Shown: piece after piece, positions 42,405 through 51,326 of the stretch
Position numbering within the stretch: the first letter of the stretch is position 1
Layout of the letters: each line of letters begins with the position of its first letter
NCBI RefSeq assembly: GCF_001583495.1
Contig: NZ_LQAQ01000061.1
Location: 372,001-436,000, forward strand
From: Flammeovirga sp. SJP92
GTDB taxonomy: Bacteria > Bacteroidota > Bacteroidia > Cytophagales > Flammeovirgaceae
DNA length: 64,000 nucleotides
Direction of reading: 5' to 3'
Translations under genes and position numbers: made by a program
Notes under the pieces: generated by a model
The model's input: only the letters and a program-made list of their open reading frames with translations
The model's database searches: none
What the model was told of the DNA's origin: nothing

Positions 42405-42628
42405 AGTACTCAAACAAAATTATTATTACTATCTATTATTTTTTGCAATAGCTTTCCTTTAAAAAATAGAATTTGTACCTTTTTTAATGTTGTTCACATA
42501 AAAAATAAATTAAGAAGCAGTTATCAATTAACTTTGCACTAGCTAAAATCAGAAATATTATCTCACTCAAAAAATAAATAGTAGTTATACCTTTCAATTA
42601 TAATTTACATTTTAACTAAAACTAGAAA

Positions 42629-43675
42629 ATGAGAAAAGTCCTTTACGTTCTATCACTAACTGCAGCCCTAACTTCTTGTTCAGAGGGAAATAAAAAATCT
42701 GAAAAGACGCTTGAAAAAGCTACTGCAGAAGAATGGAAAATCGCATCGTCTATGTTTGGTGTTTTACCAACAGAGGCCATCAACGAAGAGAACCCTTCCA
42801 ACGAATCAAAAATCAAACTAGGTAAGATGCTTTATTTTGATACTCGTTTATCAAAAGATGGTAACATTAGCTGTAACTCTTGCCACGATTTAGCCACTTT
42901 TGGAGTGGACAACAAACCTACTTCTCCAGGTGATACAGGAGAATTTGGAGATAGAAACTCACCAACAGTTATTAATTCAGCTTTACAATTCGTTCAATTC
43001 TGGGACGGTAGAGCAAAAGACGTTGAAGAGCAAGCTATCGGGCCAATCTTGAACCCGATTGAGCACGCAATGCCAAATGAAAAGGAAGTGTTAAGCCGTT
43101 TAGGCGAAGTTGCTGAATACGTAAAATTATTCAAAGAAGCATTCCCTAACGAAAAACAGCCACTTACTTACAAAAATGTTGGTAATGCAATTGGTTCATT
43201 TGAGAGAACATTATTGTTCCCTTCACGTTTTGATAGATTCCTTGCTCAAGAAAGCAACTCTTACCTATTGACTGCAAAAGAGGCACAAGGTTTAAGAGAT
43301 TTCCAGGAAGCTGGTTGTGTGACATGTCACTCAGGAAATATGCTAGGTGGTAATATGTACCAAAAATTTGGTGTATATGGTAACTACTGGGATATGACAG
43401 GTTCAAAGAAACATGATGAAGGTAGAAAAGAAGTAACTGGTCAAGAAAATGACAAGTACCATTTCAAAGTACCTACACTAAGAAATATTGCTAAAACAGC
43501 TCCTTATTTCCACGATGGTTCAGTTGAGAAATTAGAGGATGCAGTAAAAATTATGGCAAAGCTTCAGTCAAATGTTGATATCACAGATGAGCAAGCTTCA
43601 AATATTTCAGCATTCTTAGGAACACTTACTTCTAAAATTCCAGAAGAAGTTTCACAAGCACCTGTTTTACCATAA
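42629..43675 (+). CDS. Di-haem cytochrome c peroxidase, lipoprotein
   Basis: 348 aa. Lipobox ALTSC at the end of a short signal peptide, so anchored in the periplasm. Two c-type haem sites: CNSCH (in GNISCNSCHDLATFGVD) and CVTCH (in GCVTCHSGNMLGG). Other family hallmarks are LGKMLYFDTRLSKDG, FWDGRAKDVEEQAIGPI and KVPTLRNIAKTAPYFHDGSVEKLEDAVK, whose Met/His region ligates a haem. Reduces hydrogen peroxide to water with electrons from a small cytochrome. Single gene with a strong terminator. Confidence 0.95.
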   Translation: MRKVLYVLSLTAALTSCSEGNKKSEKTLEKATAEEWKIASSMFGVLPTEAINEENPSNESKIKLGKMLYFDTRLSKDGNISCNSCHDLATFGVDNKPTSPGDTGEFGDRNSPTVINSALQFVQFWDGRAKDVEEQAIGPILNPIEHAMPNEKEVLSRLGEVAEYVKLFKEAFPNEKQPLTYKNVGNAIGSFERTLLFPSRFDRFLAQESNSYLLTAKEAQGLRDFQEAGCVTCHSGNMLGGNMYQKFGVYGNYWDMTGSKKHDEGRKEVTGQENDKYHFKVPTLRNIAKTAPYFHDGSVEKLEDAVKIMAKLQSNVDITDEQASNISAFLGTLTSKIPEEVSQAPVLP

Positions 43676-43700
43676 CAAAACATTATACTATTTATTTTGA

Positions 43701-43729
43701 AGAGCATCTTAACGGGTGCTCTTTTTTTA
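43701..43729 (+). terminator. Terminator of the cytochrome c peroxidase gene
   Basis: Stem AGAGCATC/GGTGCTCT (one G-T wobble) with a 6-nt loop and a run of seven T. Confidence 0.85.
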
Positions 43730-43809
43730 TACATTACAGGTTAAACTAAATCGTCAACTTTCAATCGATATTGCTACAAGTTTTTTATGATCTACTTTCA
43801 AGCTTCCTT

Positions 43810-44100
43810 CTTCTTCATTTTTCCATTGATGAAAAACGAAGCAAAAAATCTAGGCGTAGAAGTCAAAAGCTAAATTCCATTCCTCTCGCCTAAATGATTT
43901 TAAACTCGCTAAAGCTCAAACAATAAAATCATTTTTAACGGCTCAATACATGAAATTCTTAACGCTTTTCCCTTCAAGGCCGATAATAGCACTACCATAC
44001 TAATTGGGTAGTAAGCCCAATGGTGCGAATGTTAAGCATAACCGTCATTCGTGTCCTATAAATCGTCAGAAATCTCTTGATTACTAAACATCAAAAATTA
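43810..44100. repeat. Structured non-coding element with nested inverted repeats
   Basis: A gene-free 535-bp gap (43676-44210) whose middle has dense dyad symmetry. TAGGCG (43851-43856) pairs with CGCCTA (43887-43892). ATGATTTTA (43894-43902) pairs with TAAAATCAT (43924-43932). A nested cruciform has GCAC/GTGC, ACCAT/ATGGT and ATTGGG/CCCAAT within 43989-44026. Local G+C is above its surroundings. I recall similar segments recurring between genes in related genomes, often mis-annotated as short ORFs, but only this copy is in the window. Confidence 0.5.
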
Positions 44101-44143
44101 GAGAACTCACTTTTCAACGTACTAGAAAAGAAAATTTCCTCAA

Positions 44144-44173
44144 TAAAAAAAGGCGTCATTGCTGACACCTTTC
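44144..44173 (-). terminator. Terminator of the phosphofructokinase gene
   Basis: Minus-strand stem AAGGTGTCA/TGACGCCTT (one wobble) with a 4-nt loop GCAA and a following T-run. Confidence 0.85.
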
Positions 44174-44210
44174 TCTTATATAAAAAGTACTTAGTACTTA
44201 ATAAAGTCTA

Positions 44211-45548
44211 TTACTCGTCCTTCATTTTTAGAGGCTGACCAGTTGTCTCCAATACTGCCCACCATAATGGACCATTTACATCAATTTTCTTTCTTGATGC
44301 TGTCGCTACTGGAATTGGCAAGTAAGTGAATTGGTTATGCCAACGACCTACTACGAAATCTGTCAAACCTGCCATTGCTCCGTGAACGGCGTTCAAAGCT
44401 AAATCATTACAGAATACACTATCTGCAGGAATTGCAACTTCTGAACGGATGATGTATGAAGGGTCAATGTATTTTACTGTTGCCTCAATATCCTCGCTCT
44501 TGAAGAATTTGTTGATTTCATCTTTCAAATGAACACCAATATCCTTATGCTTGATATTTCCAGACTTATCTTTCTTCACATCTTCATGCTCAAATAGGTT
44601 TTGTCCAGCACCTTCCGCTACCACTACCAATGCATGATGGCGATCCAATACTCTTTCCTTCAATGCCGCTAAGAAACCTTTCTCACCGTGTAAATCGAAT
44701 TCATTTTCTGGCACTAATACGAAATTTACATCTGGCATTGCAAGTGCTGCATTCGCTGCAATAAAACCAGAATCTCTACCCATTAGTTTTACGATTGCCA
44801 CTCCATTGTAAGCACCTGTCGCCTCATTATGAGCATCTCTTACTACTGCTGCAGCCGTAGTAAATGCTGTATCGAAACCGAAAGTTTTTGTCATGAAGTT
44901 TACATCATTATCAATCGTTTTAGGAATACCTGCTGTAACGATTTTTAATCCTCTTCTTTCAATTTCCTCATTGATCACGTGGTTACCCGAAAGTGTACCA
45001 TCACCACCAATTGTGAAAAGAATATTGATGTTTTCTCTTTCAAGAGCATCAACCATAGCAGAAATATCTTGACGACCTCTTGATGATCCTAAGATAGTTC
45101 CACCGAATAAGTGAATATCTTTTACTACTTCTGGAGTTAATTTCACCATTTCATGGCCATACTCAGGAATCAACCCTTGGTAACCATACTGAATACCCCA
45201 AATGTTTCTTACTTTATATCTATAGTATAAACCATTTACCAAACCACGGATTACGTTGTTGATACCTGGACACAAACCTCCACATGTAACAATAGCGGCT
45301 TTTGTTTTCGAAGGATCGAAATATATATCTTTTCTAGGTCCTGCTTTTAAGAAAGAAATTGGTTCTACACCTGACTCTAGATTATTTTTATAGCTACTTA
45401 AAGAAGCATCATATACGATTCTTCTTGACTCATCGATGAATAATTCGTTACTAATCTCTTCGTCTGCGTAATTTTTATAAATAGGAGATACTAAAGTGGC
45501 TTTGCCTAACTTTTTCACCTCGAAGTCTTCTTGTTTCAAGTCGTTCAT
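44211..45548 (-). CDS. pfkA: ATP-dependent 6-phosphofructokinase (plant/group II-like long form)
   Basis: Phosphorylates fructose 6-phosphate in glycolysis. 445 aa. Motifs: VTCGGLCPGINNVIRG, YGYQGLIPEYG, GGTILGSSRG, FTIGGDGTLSG, GIPKTIDNDVNFMTKTFGFDTA, KLMGRDSGFIAA and VVVAEGAGQ. GGDGT has Gly where pyrophosphate-dependent enzymes have Asp, so ATP should be the donor; PKTIDND has the Lys typical of the PPi-related lineage. This Gly/Lys combination is that of plant and trypanosome ATP-PFKs. Monocistronic. Confidence 0.93.
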   Translation of the reverse strand: MNDLKQEDFEVKKLGKATLVSPIYKNYADEEISNELFIDESRRIVYDASLSSYKNNLESGVEPISFLKAGPRKDIYFDPSKTKAAIVTCGGLCPGINNVIRGLVNGLYYRYKVRNIWGIQYGYQGLIPEYGHEMVKLTPEVVKDIHLFGGTILGSSRGRQDISAMVDALERENINILFTIGGDGTLSGNHVINEEIERRGLKIVTAGIPKTIDNDVNFMTKTFGFDTAFTTAAAVVRDAHNEATGAYNGVAIVKLMGRDSGFIAANAALAMPDVNFVLVPENEFDLHGEKGFLAALKERVLDRHHALVVVAEGAGQNLFEHEDVKKDKSGNIKHKDIGVHLKDEINKFFKSEDIEATVKYIDPSYIIRSEVAIPADSVFCNDLALNAVHGAMAGLTDFVVGRWHNQFTYLPIPVATASRKKIDVNGPLWWAVLETTGQPLKMKDE

Positions 45549-45781
45549 GAGATAGTATTATTTATTATAATGTATGTATCAATTTTTCAAACACGAATAA
45601 CAGTATATTTCTATTAAAAAAGGATGACAAAAGTAACCCTCTTACAGTCGTCATAATAAATTCATGCAACCATTAGGAATTTCTTATGTCTTTAAGGCAT
45701 ATACAATTATTTTCACACAATATTCATTTGTTAATTGTTGTTATCCATAACAAACAATGAGTCGCAAAAATACAATAAAAA

Positions 45782-46468
45782 ATGAAAACAAAATTATTTA
45801 TCCTAAGCATCGCACTTCTTTTTTCATCATTTGTTCATGCTCAAGAAACAGACACTCGCTCATTAGGTTCTTTTGAAGGAATCAAAATCAGTGGCTCGAT
45901 GGATGTAAAACTTATTGCAGGCAAAAAAAATGAAGCCCTTGTACGCTTATATGGCAGTACTAAACCATCTGATGTTATCACGGAAATTACAGGTGGTAAA
46001 CTTTCTATCCGACCTAAGAAAGGTGTAAGAAATGTAAAAGCAGACATTGAAATTACCTATAAAGATAAAATCAACAGTGTAAGCTTCTCTGGTTCTTCTG
46101 ACATCAAATGCAAAGGAACTGTGCTTTCAGACAACTTATCTTTAGCAGGCAGTGGCTCAGGAAGTTTTAGTGGTGAAGTAGAAGTTGAAGAAATAAAAGC
46201 AAGCCTTAGCGGTTCTGGTGAGCTGGACCTAAAGGGTAAAGCAGCTACTTTTAGTATTTCTGTGAGCGGTTCGGCTGATATTGATGCTAAAGATATGGAA
46301 TCTAAAATTGTTACAATTTCTGTAAGTGGATCTGGCGATGTGGATTGCTGGGCGACAGAAGAGATCAATGCTAGAGTTTCAGGGTCAGGTGACATCAGAT
46401 ATAAAGGCCGTCCAGAAAGAACAAAAATTAAAGTTTCAGGATCTGGCGACATCTCTCAAATTCAATAA
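45782..46468 (+). CDS. GIN-domain (DUF2807) exported protein, copy 1
   Basis: 228 aa with a signal peptide ending SSFVHAQ. The mature part is a right-handed beta-helix/GIN-type repeat with the recurring motif SGSGD or SGSGE (about every 15-20 residues: LAGSGSGSFSG, ASLSGSGELDLKG, VSVSGSADIDA, ISVSGSGDVDCWA, ARVSGSGDIRYKG, KVSGSGDISQIQ). Opening LGSFEGIKISGSMDVKLIAG is the head-GIN signature. Function of this family is unknown; an envelope or secreted adhesion-like role is speculative. A close paralogue follows 36 bp downstream. Confidence 0.88.
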   Translation: MKTKLFILSIALLFSSFVHAQETDTRSLGSFEGIKISGSMDVKLIAGKKNEALVRLYGSTKPSDVITEITGGKLSIRPKKGVRNVKADIEITYKDKINSVSFSGSSDIKCKGTVLSDNLSLAGSGSGSFSGEVEVEEIKASLSGSGELDLKGKAATFSISVSGSADIDAKDMESKIVTISVSGSGDVDCWATEEINARVSGSGDIRYKGRPERTKIKVSGSGDISQIQ

Positions 46469-46504
46469 AATCACAACAATATATTCATCTTGACTTCACA
46501 AAAA

Positions 46505-47188
46505 ATGAAAACAAAACTGATTACAATTAGCTTCCTATTATTAATTTCGAATTTCCTTCAGGCTCAAGACCACAATATTCGCAATTTGGGTTCTTTTGAG
46601 AAGATTGAAATCAAAGGAATTTTAGAAGTGAATCTTACAGCAGGCAAAAAGAATAAAGCTGAGATTGTTATGCTGAATGGTAATCAAGGCTCTGTTGTTA
46701 CTGAAGTAATCGATGGTACTCTTTATGTCAAACCCCAAGGAAACAACGATCATATAAGAGCTGAAATTGATATTACTTATAAGAAAAAAATAAAATCTAT
46801 TAAATATTCAGGTTTTACAAACATAAAAAGTAGTGGAAAAATCAGATCGAAGGAATTGGTTATTATTGGAGGTGGAGCTGGCCTGTTTACAGGTGATGTA
46901 AATGTGAAAAAGCTTACGATAAATCATAATGGAGCTGGTGAAGTTGAACTACATGGTAAAGCCAAATCTGTTAATGTCTCTTTGAGCGGTGCTGCTGATA
47001 TTGATATGACTAAGACGCAAACAAACCATGCTGATGTTTCTGTCAGTGGGGCTGGTGATGTCAAATGCTGGGCTACAGATATGCTCAATGCAAGTATATC
47101 GGGAGTAGGTAATATCAGATATAAGGGTGTTCCAAAAGACTCTAAACTAAATATTAGTGGTTTTGGAGAAATTTCTTCTCTTCAGTAA
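46505..47188 (+). CDS. GIN-domain (DUF2807) exported protein, copy 2
   Basis: 227 aa from the ATG of MKTKLITISFLLLISNFLQAQ; an upstream TTG (46490) is rejected because the ATG gives a normal signal peptide. Clear paralogue of the preceding gene with the same strand order (LGSFEKIEIKGILEVNLTAGKK, ADIDMTK, GAGDVKCWATDMLNASISG, GNIRYKG). In place of SGSGD it uses SGAGD, SGVGN and NGAGE, so the repeat core has diverged. Tandem duplication is evident from order, orientation and the conserved CWAT motif. Confidence 0.87.
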   Translation: MKTKLITISFLLLISNFLQAQDHNIRNLGSFEKIEIKGILEVNLTAGKKNKAEIVMLNGNQGSVVTEVIDGTLYVKPQGNNDHIRAEIDITYKKKIKSIKYSGFTNIKSSGKIRSKELVIIGGGAGLFTGDVNVKKLTINHNGAGEVELHGKAKSVNVSLSGAADIDMTKTQTNHADVSVSGAGDVKCWATDMLNASISGVGNIRYKGVPKDSKLNISGFGEISSLQ

Positions 47189-47208
47189 TCTTAAAATACT
47201 ACAAACAA

Positions 47209-47246
47209 AAAGCCTTCTATCTGTACAGTGCAGGTAGAAGGCCTTT
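47209..47246. terminator. Terminator after the GIN-protein pair (bidirectional)
   Basis: Stem AAAGCCTTCTA/TAGAAGGCCTTT with a loop of about 15 nt and A/T runs on both sides. Also placed to end the convergent outer-membrane protein gene. Confidence 0.75.
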
Positions 47247-47266
47247 AATTTGAATTGGGGTATCTA

Positions 47267-48490
47267 TTAAAAAATAGTATAACCCACTGTAAATGCTATT
47301 GAATTATACGCTGCTTGCCAATACAAATAATTACCTAAAAGATTTTTATTTGTATAGTATTTCAATTCTCCTATAAATCGATCTGATACCTTTAGTCCTA
47401 AACTAAAAGCCACATTTCTTCTTGAATTTATTTTTAAAGGATCATACAAATCAGAAGAATCTGCCCTCTTAAACGTAATTTCAGAATTAAACGAATAATC
47501 AAAAATATAAGCTATTCCGAAGTATAGTTTTAGATTTTCATTCAAATAAGAATAATAACGCACACCAACCGGTAATTCTATTGAGCTATATTTCACTGAA
47601 TAATTAATAATTCTTCCTACAACATCTGTAGTTTGTTGAGACTTATCCCCTGTAAAAGTTTGATATGTTGGTTCAATATGTAGGCCCCATTTGTTTTTGT
47701 TGTAGGGTAAAATATATTCAAAATCTGCCCCTACTCTAAAATTTATTTGATTGTCAAATTTTATACCCTTACTACTATTACTATTTTTAATATGAAGGCC
47801 ATTATTACTCAAACCTAATTTAGCTGAAATATGAAACGCATTCTTTTTCTTTTTAGCCGTATAATCTTTTGTTTTCAATGGCGTATTACCATTGAATTTC
47901 TGAATTACAGGCTTGATCTTTCGGAGGGTATAATCAATATTTTCAACATCAGCAATAGTGATGTTATTGGTTCTTAAATTAAGGTATAGCTGTTGTTTGT
48001 AATAAGAGTTATGAGCTATCTTATCGTTAGATTTATACCTTTTGTAGACTAGAGGCTCAATTTCTTTACCTTCTAATTGAAGAAAAAAACGTAAAACTTT
48101 ATTGTCCTTATACTGATATAAAGACGCTTTCCCTTCAAGCATTACTTTCAAAAAAACGGTTTCTTCTTTAAAGAAAGGATCTCTTTGCTTTTTTAGATTT
48201 GCAAGGTTATTACTTGATTGATCGATTTGTACTGTTTCTTTGATATATTTAAACTCTCCCTCAATCCCAAAAGACTTTAGATCTTCAAGAGTACCTGTTT
48301 TCACCTCTGAATTTTGTGACAACTGATATTCAATCTTCTTCGGGTTTTGTGCCCATTCTACATTTTTGATGAAACACTCTAGCCTTTCATCATTATTGTT
48401 AATAATATATCCCTTTTCAAAATTAATTTGGGCAAAGGCTGAAAAAGTAAATAGGATTGAAATAATGAACGAATAAAAAAATTTAGCCAT
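47267..48490 (-). CDS. Outer-membrane beta-barrel protein (PorT-like) of unknown function
   Basis: 407 aa. Signal peptide MAKFFYSFIISILFTFSAFAQ. A soluble N-terminal part of about 190 residues (EKGYIINNNDERLECFIKNVEW, then IDYTLRKIKP) is followed by alternating amphipathic strands of a barrel (FHISAKLGLSNNGLH, WGLHIEPTYQTFTG, IELPVGVRYYSYLNENLKLYFGIAY) ending in YTIF with the C-terminal aromatic expected for outer-membrane insertion. The family resembles the Bacteroidota barrel domain often called outer membrane beta-barrel (PorT-like). Monocistronic. Confidence 0.8.
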   Translation of the reverse strand: MAKFFYSFIISILFTFSAFAQINFEKGYIINNNDERLECFIKNVEWAQNPKKIEYQLSQNSEVKTGTLEDLKSFGIEGEFKYIKETVQIDQSSNNLANLKKQRDPFFKEETVFLKVMLEGKASLYQYKDNKVLRFFLQLEGKEIEPLVYKRYKSNDKIAHNSYYKQQLYLNLRTNNITIADVENIDYTLRKIKPVIQKFNGNTPLKTKDYTAKKKKNAFHISAKLGLSNNGLHIKNSNSSKGIKFDNQINFRVGADFEYILPYNKNKWGLHIEPTYQTFTGDKSQQTTDVVGRIINYSVKYSSIELPVGVRYYSYLNENLKLYFGIAYIFDYSFNSEITFKRADSSDLYDPLKINSRRNVAFSLGLKVSDRFIGELKYYTNKNLLGNYLYWQAAYNSIAFTVGYTIF

Positions 48491-48733
48491 TGAATATATT
48501 AGGTTTAAAAAATTAATAAGTACATGGAAAGAATAAAAAAGATTAGATAAAATGTCCTTTTTCTTTATTCCAGGTACTCAGTTTTTAGCTTAAAAAAAAG
48601 AGTTTATCACGGCTTTTTAATATCAATTATAAATACCATGATAAACTCCAAATATATAAACATTATAGCAATTATTTTCGCATTACACTATGTTACAATA
48701 GAATGATCTAAAATAATCAACGCAATTTTAATT

Positions 48734-51187
48734 TTACTTCTTCAGAAACACCTTCCCAAACCAAGTCGTGCCAATCGTCCCTAACAACACCACTGAAATA
48801 GAGCTTAATGGCATTAAAATAGCGGCAATTAAAGGTGAAAGGTTTCCTTGAACAGCATAGGATAAGCCTAGCACATTATATAATAAAGAAACAACAAAGC
48901 CTAAATACACCATCACCATGGCTTTCTTTGAGAAAGATAAATAACGGTTCAGTTGATTTACCTTTTGAGCTGCTAAAATGGCATCACAAGCTGGTGAGAA
49001 TTGATGAGCATCTTCCGCCACTGCAATACCTACATCAGACTGTTTTAAAGCTCCTGCATCGTTTAATCCATCACCAATCATCAATACTGTTTCTCCTGCT
49101 CCCTGACTCTTCTTTATAAAGTCCATTTTATCTTTTGGCGATTGATCAAAATGCATTTCAGTCCCCTCTGGGAAAGATTTTGATAATTTCTCCTTCTCTG
49201 ATGAGTTGTCACCTGATAATAAAGAGATTTTATAACCTCTGTCATGAAGGTAAGATAATAATGTATCTACTCCATCACGAAGAGATTGTGCCAACAAGAA
49301 TTTGCCATACACTTTCCCATCGATATTGACATACGAAACCGTTTGGAACGTTTTCTTCCCTGCCTTGTCTGCATTCACAAAAGAAGCTTTCCCAAGTTTA
49401 ACAGCATGTCCATTGACCTCTCCTTGAATACCATTTCCTTGTACTTCCTCAAAATTTTCCACCTTCAGTTTTTTATCTAACTGCTTTAAATGTTGAGCAA
49501 TTCGACTACTAACCGGGTGAGTCGATTGAGAAGTCACAGCGTATACAAGTTGTAATTGTTCTTCCGATAATTCTTCTCCTTCAAATGAAATGGATTGTTC
49601 TTTTGCTGAGGTAATCGTTCCTGTTTTATCAAAGACAATATGGTTTACTGCCGCCATTTTCTCAACAGCAATAGTATCTTTTGTATATAACCCAAAACGA
49701 GCCATTATTCGCATCGCATTTCCTAAAGCAAAAGGAGCATTCAAAGCCAATGCACAAGGACAAGCTATAATTAAAACGGCCGTAAAAGTATTAACAGCAT
49801 GATTTGCACCATCAACAGACCACCAATAAGCACCGGCTATAGAAGCTATAATCAAAATGGCAATGGTAAACCACTTACTTAATACATTGGTTTTGGACTG
49901 TAATAAATCCTTTATGGCTTCCTCTTGGAAAGTTTGTTCATTCCAAAGGCGAGTCAAATAACTTTGAGAAACTTCTTTGGTAGTTTCAATCTCTATTACA
50001 CCTCCTGTTTGCTTTCCTCCGGCATATAAAAGATCGCCGGAAACTTTTCGGATTGGAACTGATTCTCCTGTCACAAAACTATAATCAATTCTCCCTTCTC
50101 CTTTTTTCAAAATTGAATCAGCAGGTATTAGCTCACCATTTTTAATCTGCAATGTATCATGAACTTCTAACTTAGAAAGTGGAATATTTTCATTGATACC
50201 ATTCACAATTCTTGTGATGGCAATAGGGAAATAAGATTTATAATCTCTTTCAAACGAAATATTATCAAAAGTCTTCTGCTGAAACCATTTCCCTATCAGT
50301 AAAAGGAAAATCAGAGCCCCTAAGGAATCTAAGTAACCCGCACCTGTATCTGATAAAATCTCATAGGCTGAACGTAAAAACAAAGCAAAAATACCTAAGG
50401 AAATAGGGACATCAATATTCACTCCTCCATGTCTCAATGCATGCCAAGCGGATGTCAAATAATCTCTAGCTCCATAAAAGAAAACTGGAATACTCAACAC
50501 TAAATTCAAATATCCAAAAAGCTCAATAAAATGCTGGTCTTCTACCGTAATTCCTAAATACTCAGGAAAACTCAACATCATAATGTTACCAAAACAGAAA
50601 CCTACTATACCTAGCTTGATATAAAAGGACTTTTCTTGTGCCTTCTTTGCTTTATTTTTCTTATTTTTTTCTAAGTCTTCAAGGTTGATCAATGGTTCGT
50701 ATCCTAAATTGATCAGCAATTCCACTACATCACGTAAAGAAAGTTTTTCTTCTAAAAATGTCACATAAATCTCTCTTTTCAAGAAATTTACTTTTGACTC
50801 TGCAATTCCTTCACTCAATTCAGGGAGCTTTTCCAACAACCAAATACATGAAGAACAGTGAATTTGCGGAAGATAAAAACTAAGGCGGGCAATTCGTCCA
50901 TCAGAAAAATCAATCAACTTTTTAATAATGGTCTCATCATCCAAATAAGCCAATTTCTCTCGTTGAGATTTTCCTTTTTGTTTTACACCAGGTTGATTAT
51001 TCAGGCGATAGTAATCAGATAAATTATTTTCCTGCAAAAGATCATAAACCATATGACAGCCATTACAGCAGAATGATTTACCTTCTTCATTTTTTATAAT
51101 TTCATCTGTACAGTCCTCCCCACAGTGATAACAAGTTTCTATATTTTCGTTTGAGTGCATGTTCATGTCTATAATAGATTGCTGCAA
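48734..51187 (-). CDS. ccoI: Copper-transporting P1B-type ATPase, CcoI/FixI type
   Basis: 817 aa. N-terminal zinc-ribbon-like CYHCGEDC and CCNGCHMVYDLL is typical of CcoI/FixI. It is followed by an HMA-like domain with CSSCIWLLEKLPEL and eight membrane segments. TGESVPIRKV is the phosphatase motif, ACPCALALNAPFALGNAMR the membrane CPC metal site, DKTGTIT the phosphorylated Asp, and GDGLNDAGAL the hinge. CcoI supplies copper to cbb3 oxidase assembly. No ccoN, O, P, S or H gene is next to it here. The translation start may be M8 or M10 instead. Confidence 0.88.
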   Translation of the reverse strand: MQQSIIDMNMHSNENIETCYHCGEDCTDEIIKNEEGKSFCCNGCHMVYDLLQENNLSDYYRLNNQPGVKQKGKSQREKLAYLDDETIIKKLIDFSDGRIARLSFYLPQIHCSSCIWLLEKLPELSEGIAESKVNFLKREIYVTFLEEKLSLRDVVELLINLGYEPLINLEDLEKNKKNKAKKAQEKSFYIKLGIVGFCFGNIMMLSFPEYLGITVEDQHFIELFGYLNLVLSIPVFFYGARDYLTSAWHALRHGGVNIDVPISLGIFALFLRSAYEILSDTGAGYLDSLGALIFLLLIGKWFQQKTFDNISFERDYKSYFPIAITRIVNGINENIPLSKLEVHDTLQIKNGELIPADSILKKGEGRIDYSFVTGESVPIRKVSGDLLYAGGKQTGGVIEIETTKEVSQSYLTRLWNEQTFQEEAIKDLLQSKTNVLSKWFTIAILIIASIAGAYWWSVDGANHAVNTFTAVLIIACPCALALNAPFALGNAMRIMARFGLYTKDTIAVEKMAAVNHIVFDKTGTITSAKEQSISFEGEELSEEQLQLVYAVTSQSTHPVSSRIAQHLKQLDKKLKVENFEEVQGNGIQGEVNGHAVKLGKASFVNADKAGKKTFQTVSYVNIDGKVYGKFLLAQSLRDGVDTLLSYLHDRGYKISLLSGDNSSEKEKLSKSFPEGTEMHFDQSPKDKMDFIKKSQGAGETVLMIGDGLNDAGALKQSDVGIAVAEDAHQFSPACDAILAAQKVNQLNRYLSFSKKAMVMVYLGFVVSLLYNVLGLSYAVQGNLSPLIAAILMPLSSISVVLLGTIGTTWFGKVFLKK

Positions 51188-51326
51188 ATTTCGTCAGCAA
51201 AATTGAATTCACAACTGACTATTATCAATTCACAACCTCTATTGACAAATAAAAACTAAAAATTGGGTATCAAGCCTTTGGAATCCACTACTTTTGGGGT
51301 TTGAATAGCAAAATCTTAACAAAATA

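Noticed and set aside
46057-46452. 131-codon antisense frame in the first GIN gene
   Set aside because: The regular SPDPETL pattern is the reverse image of the SGSGD-repeat codons on the coding strand.
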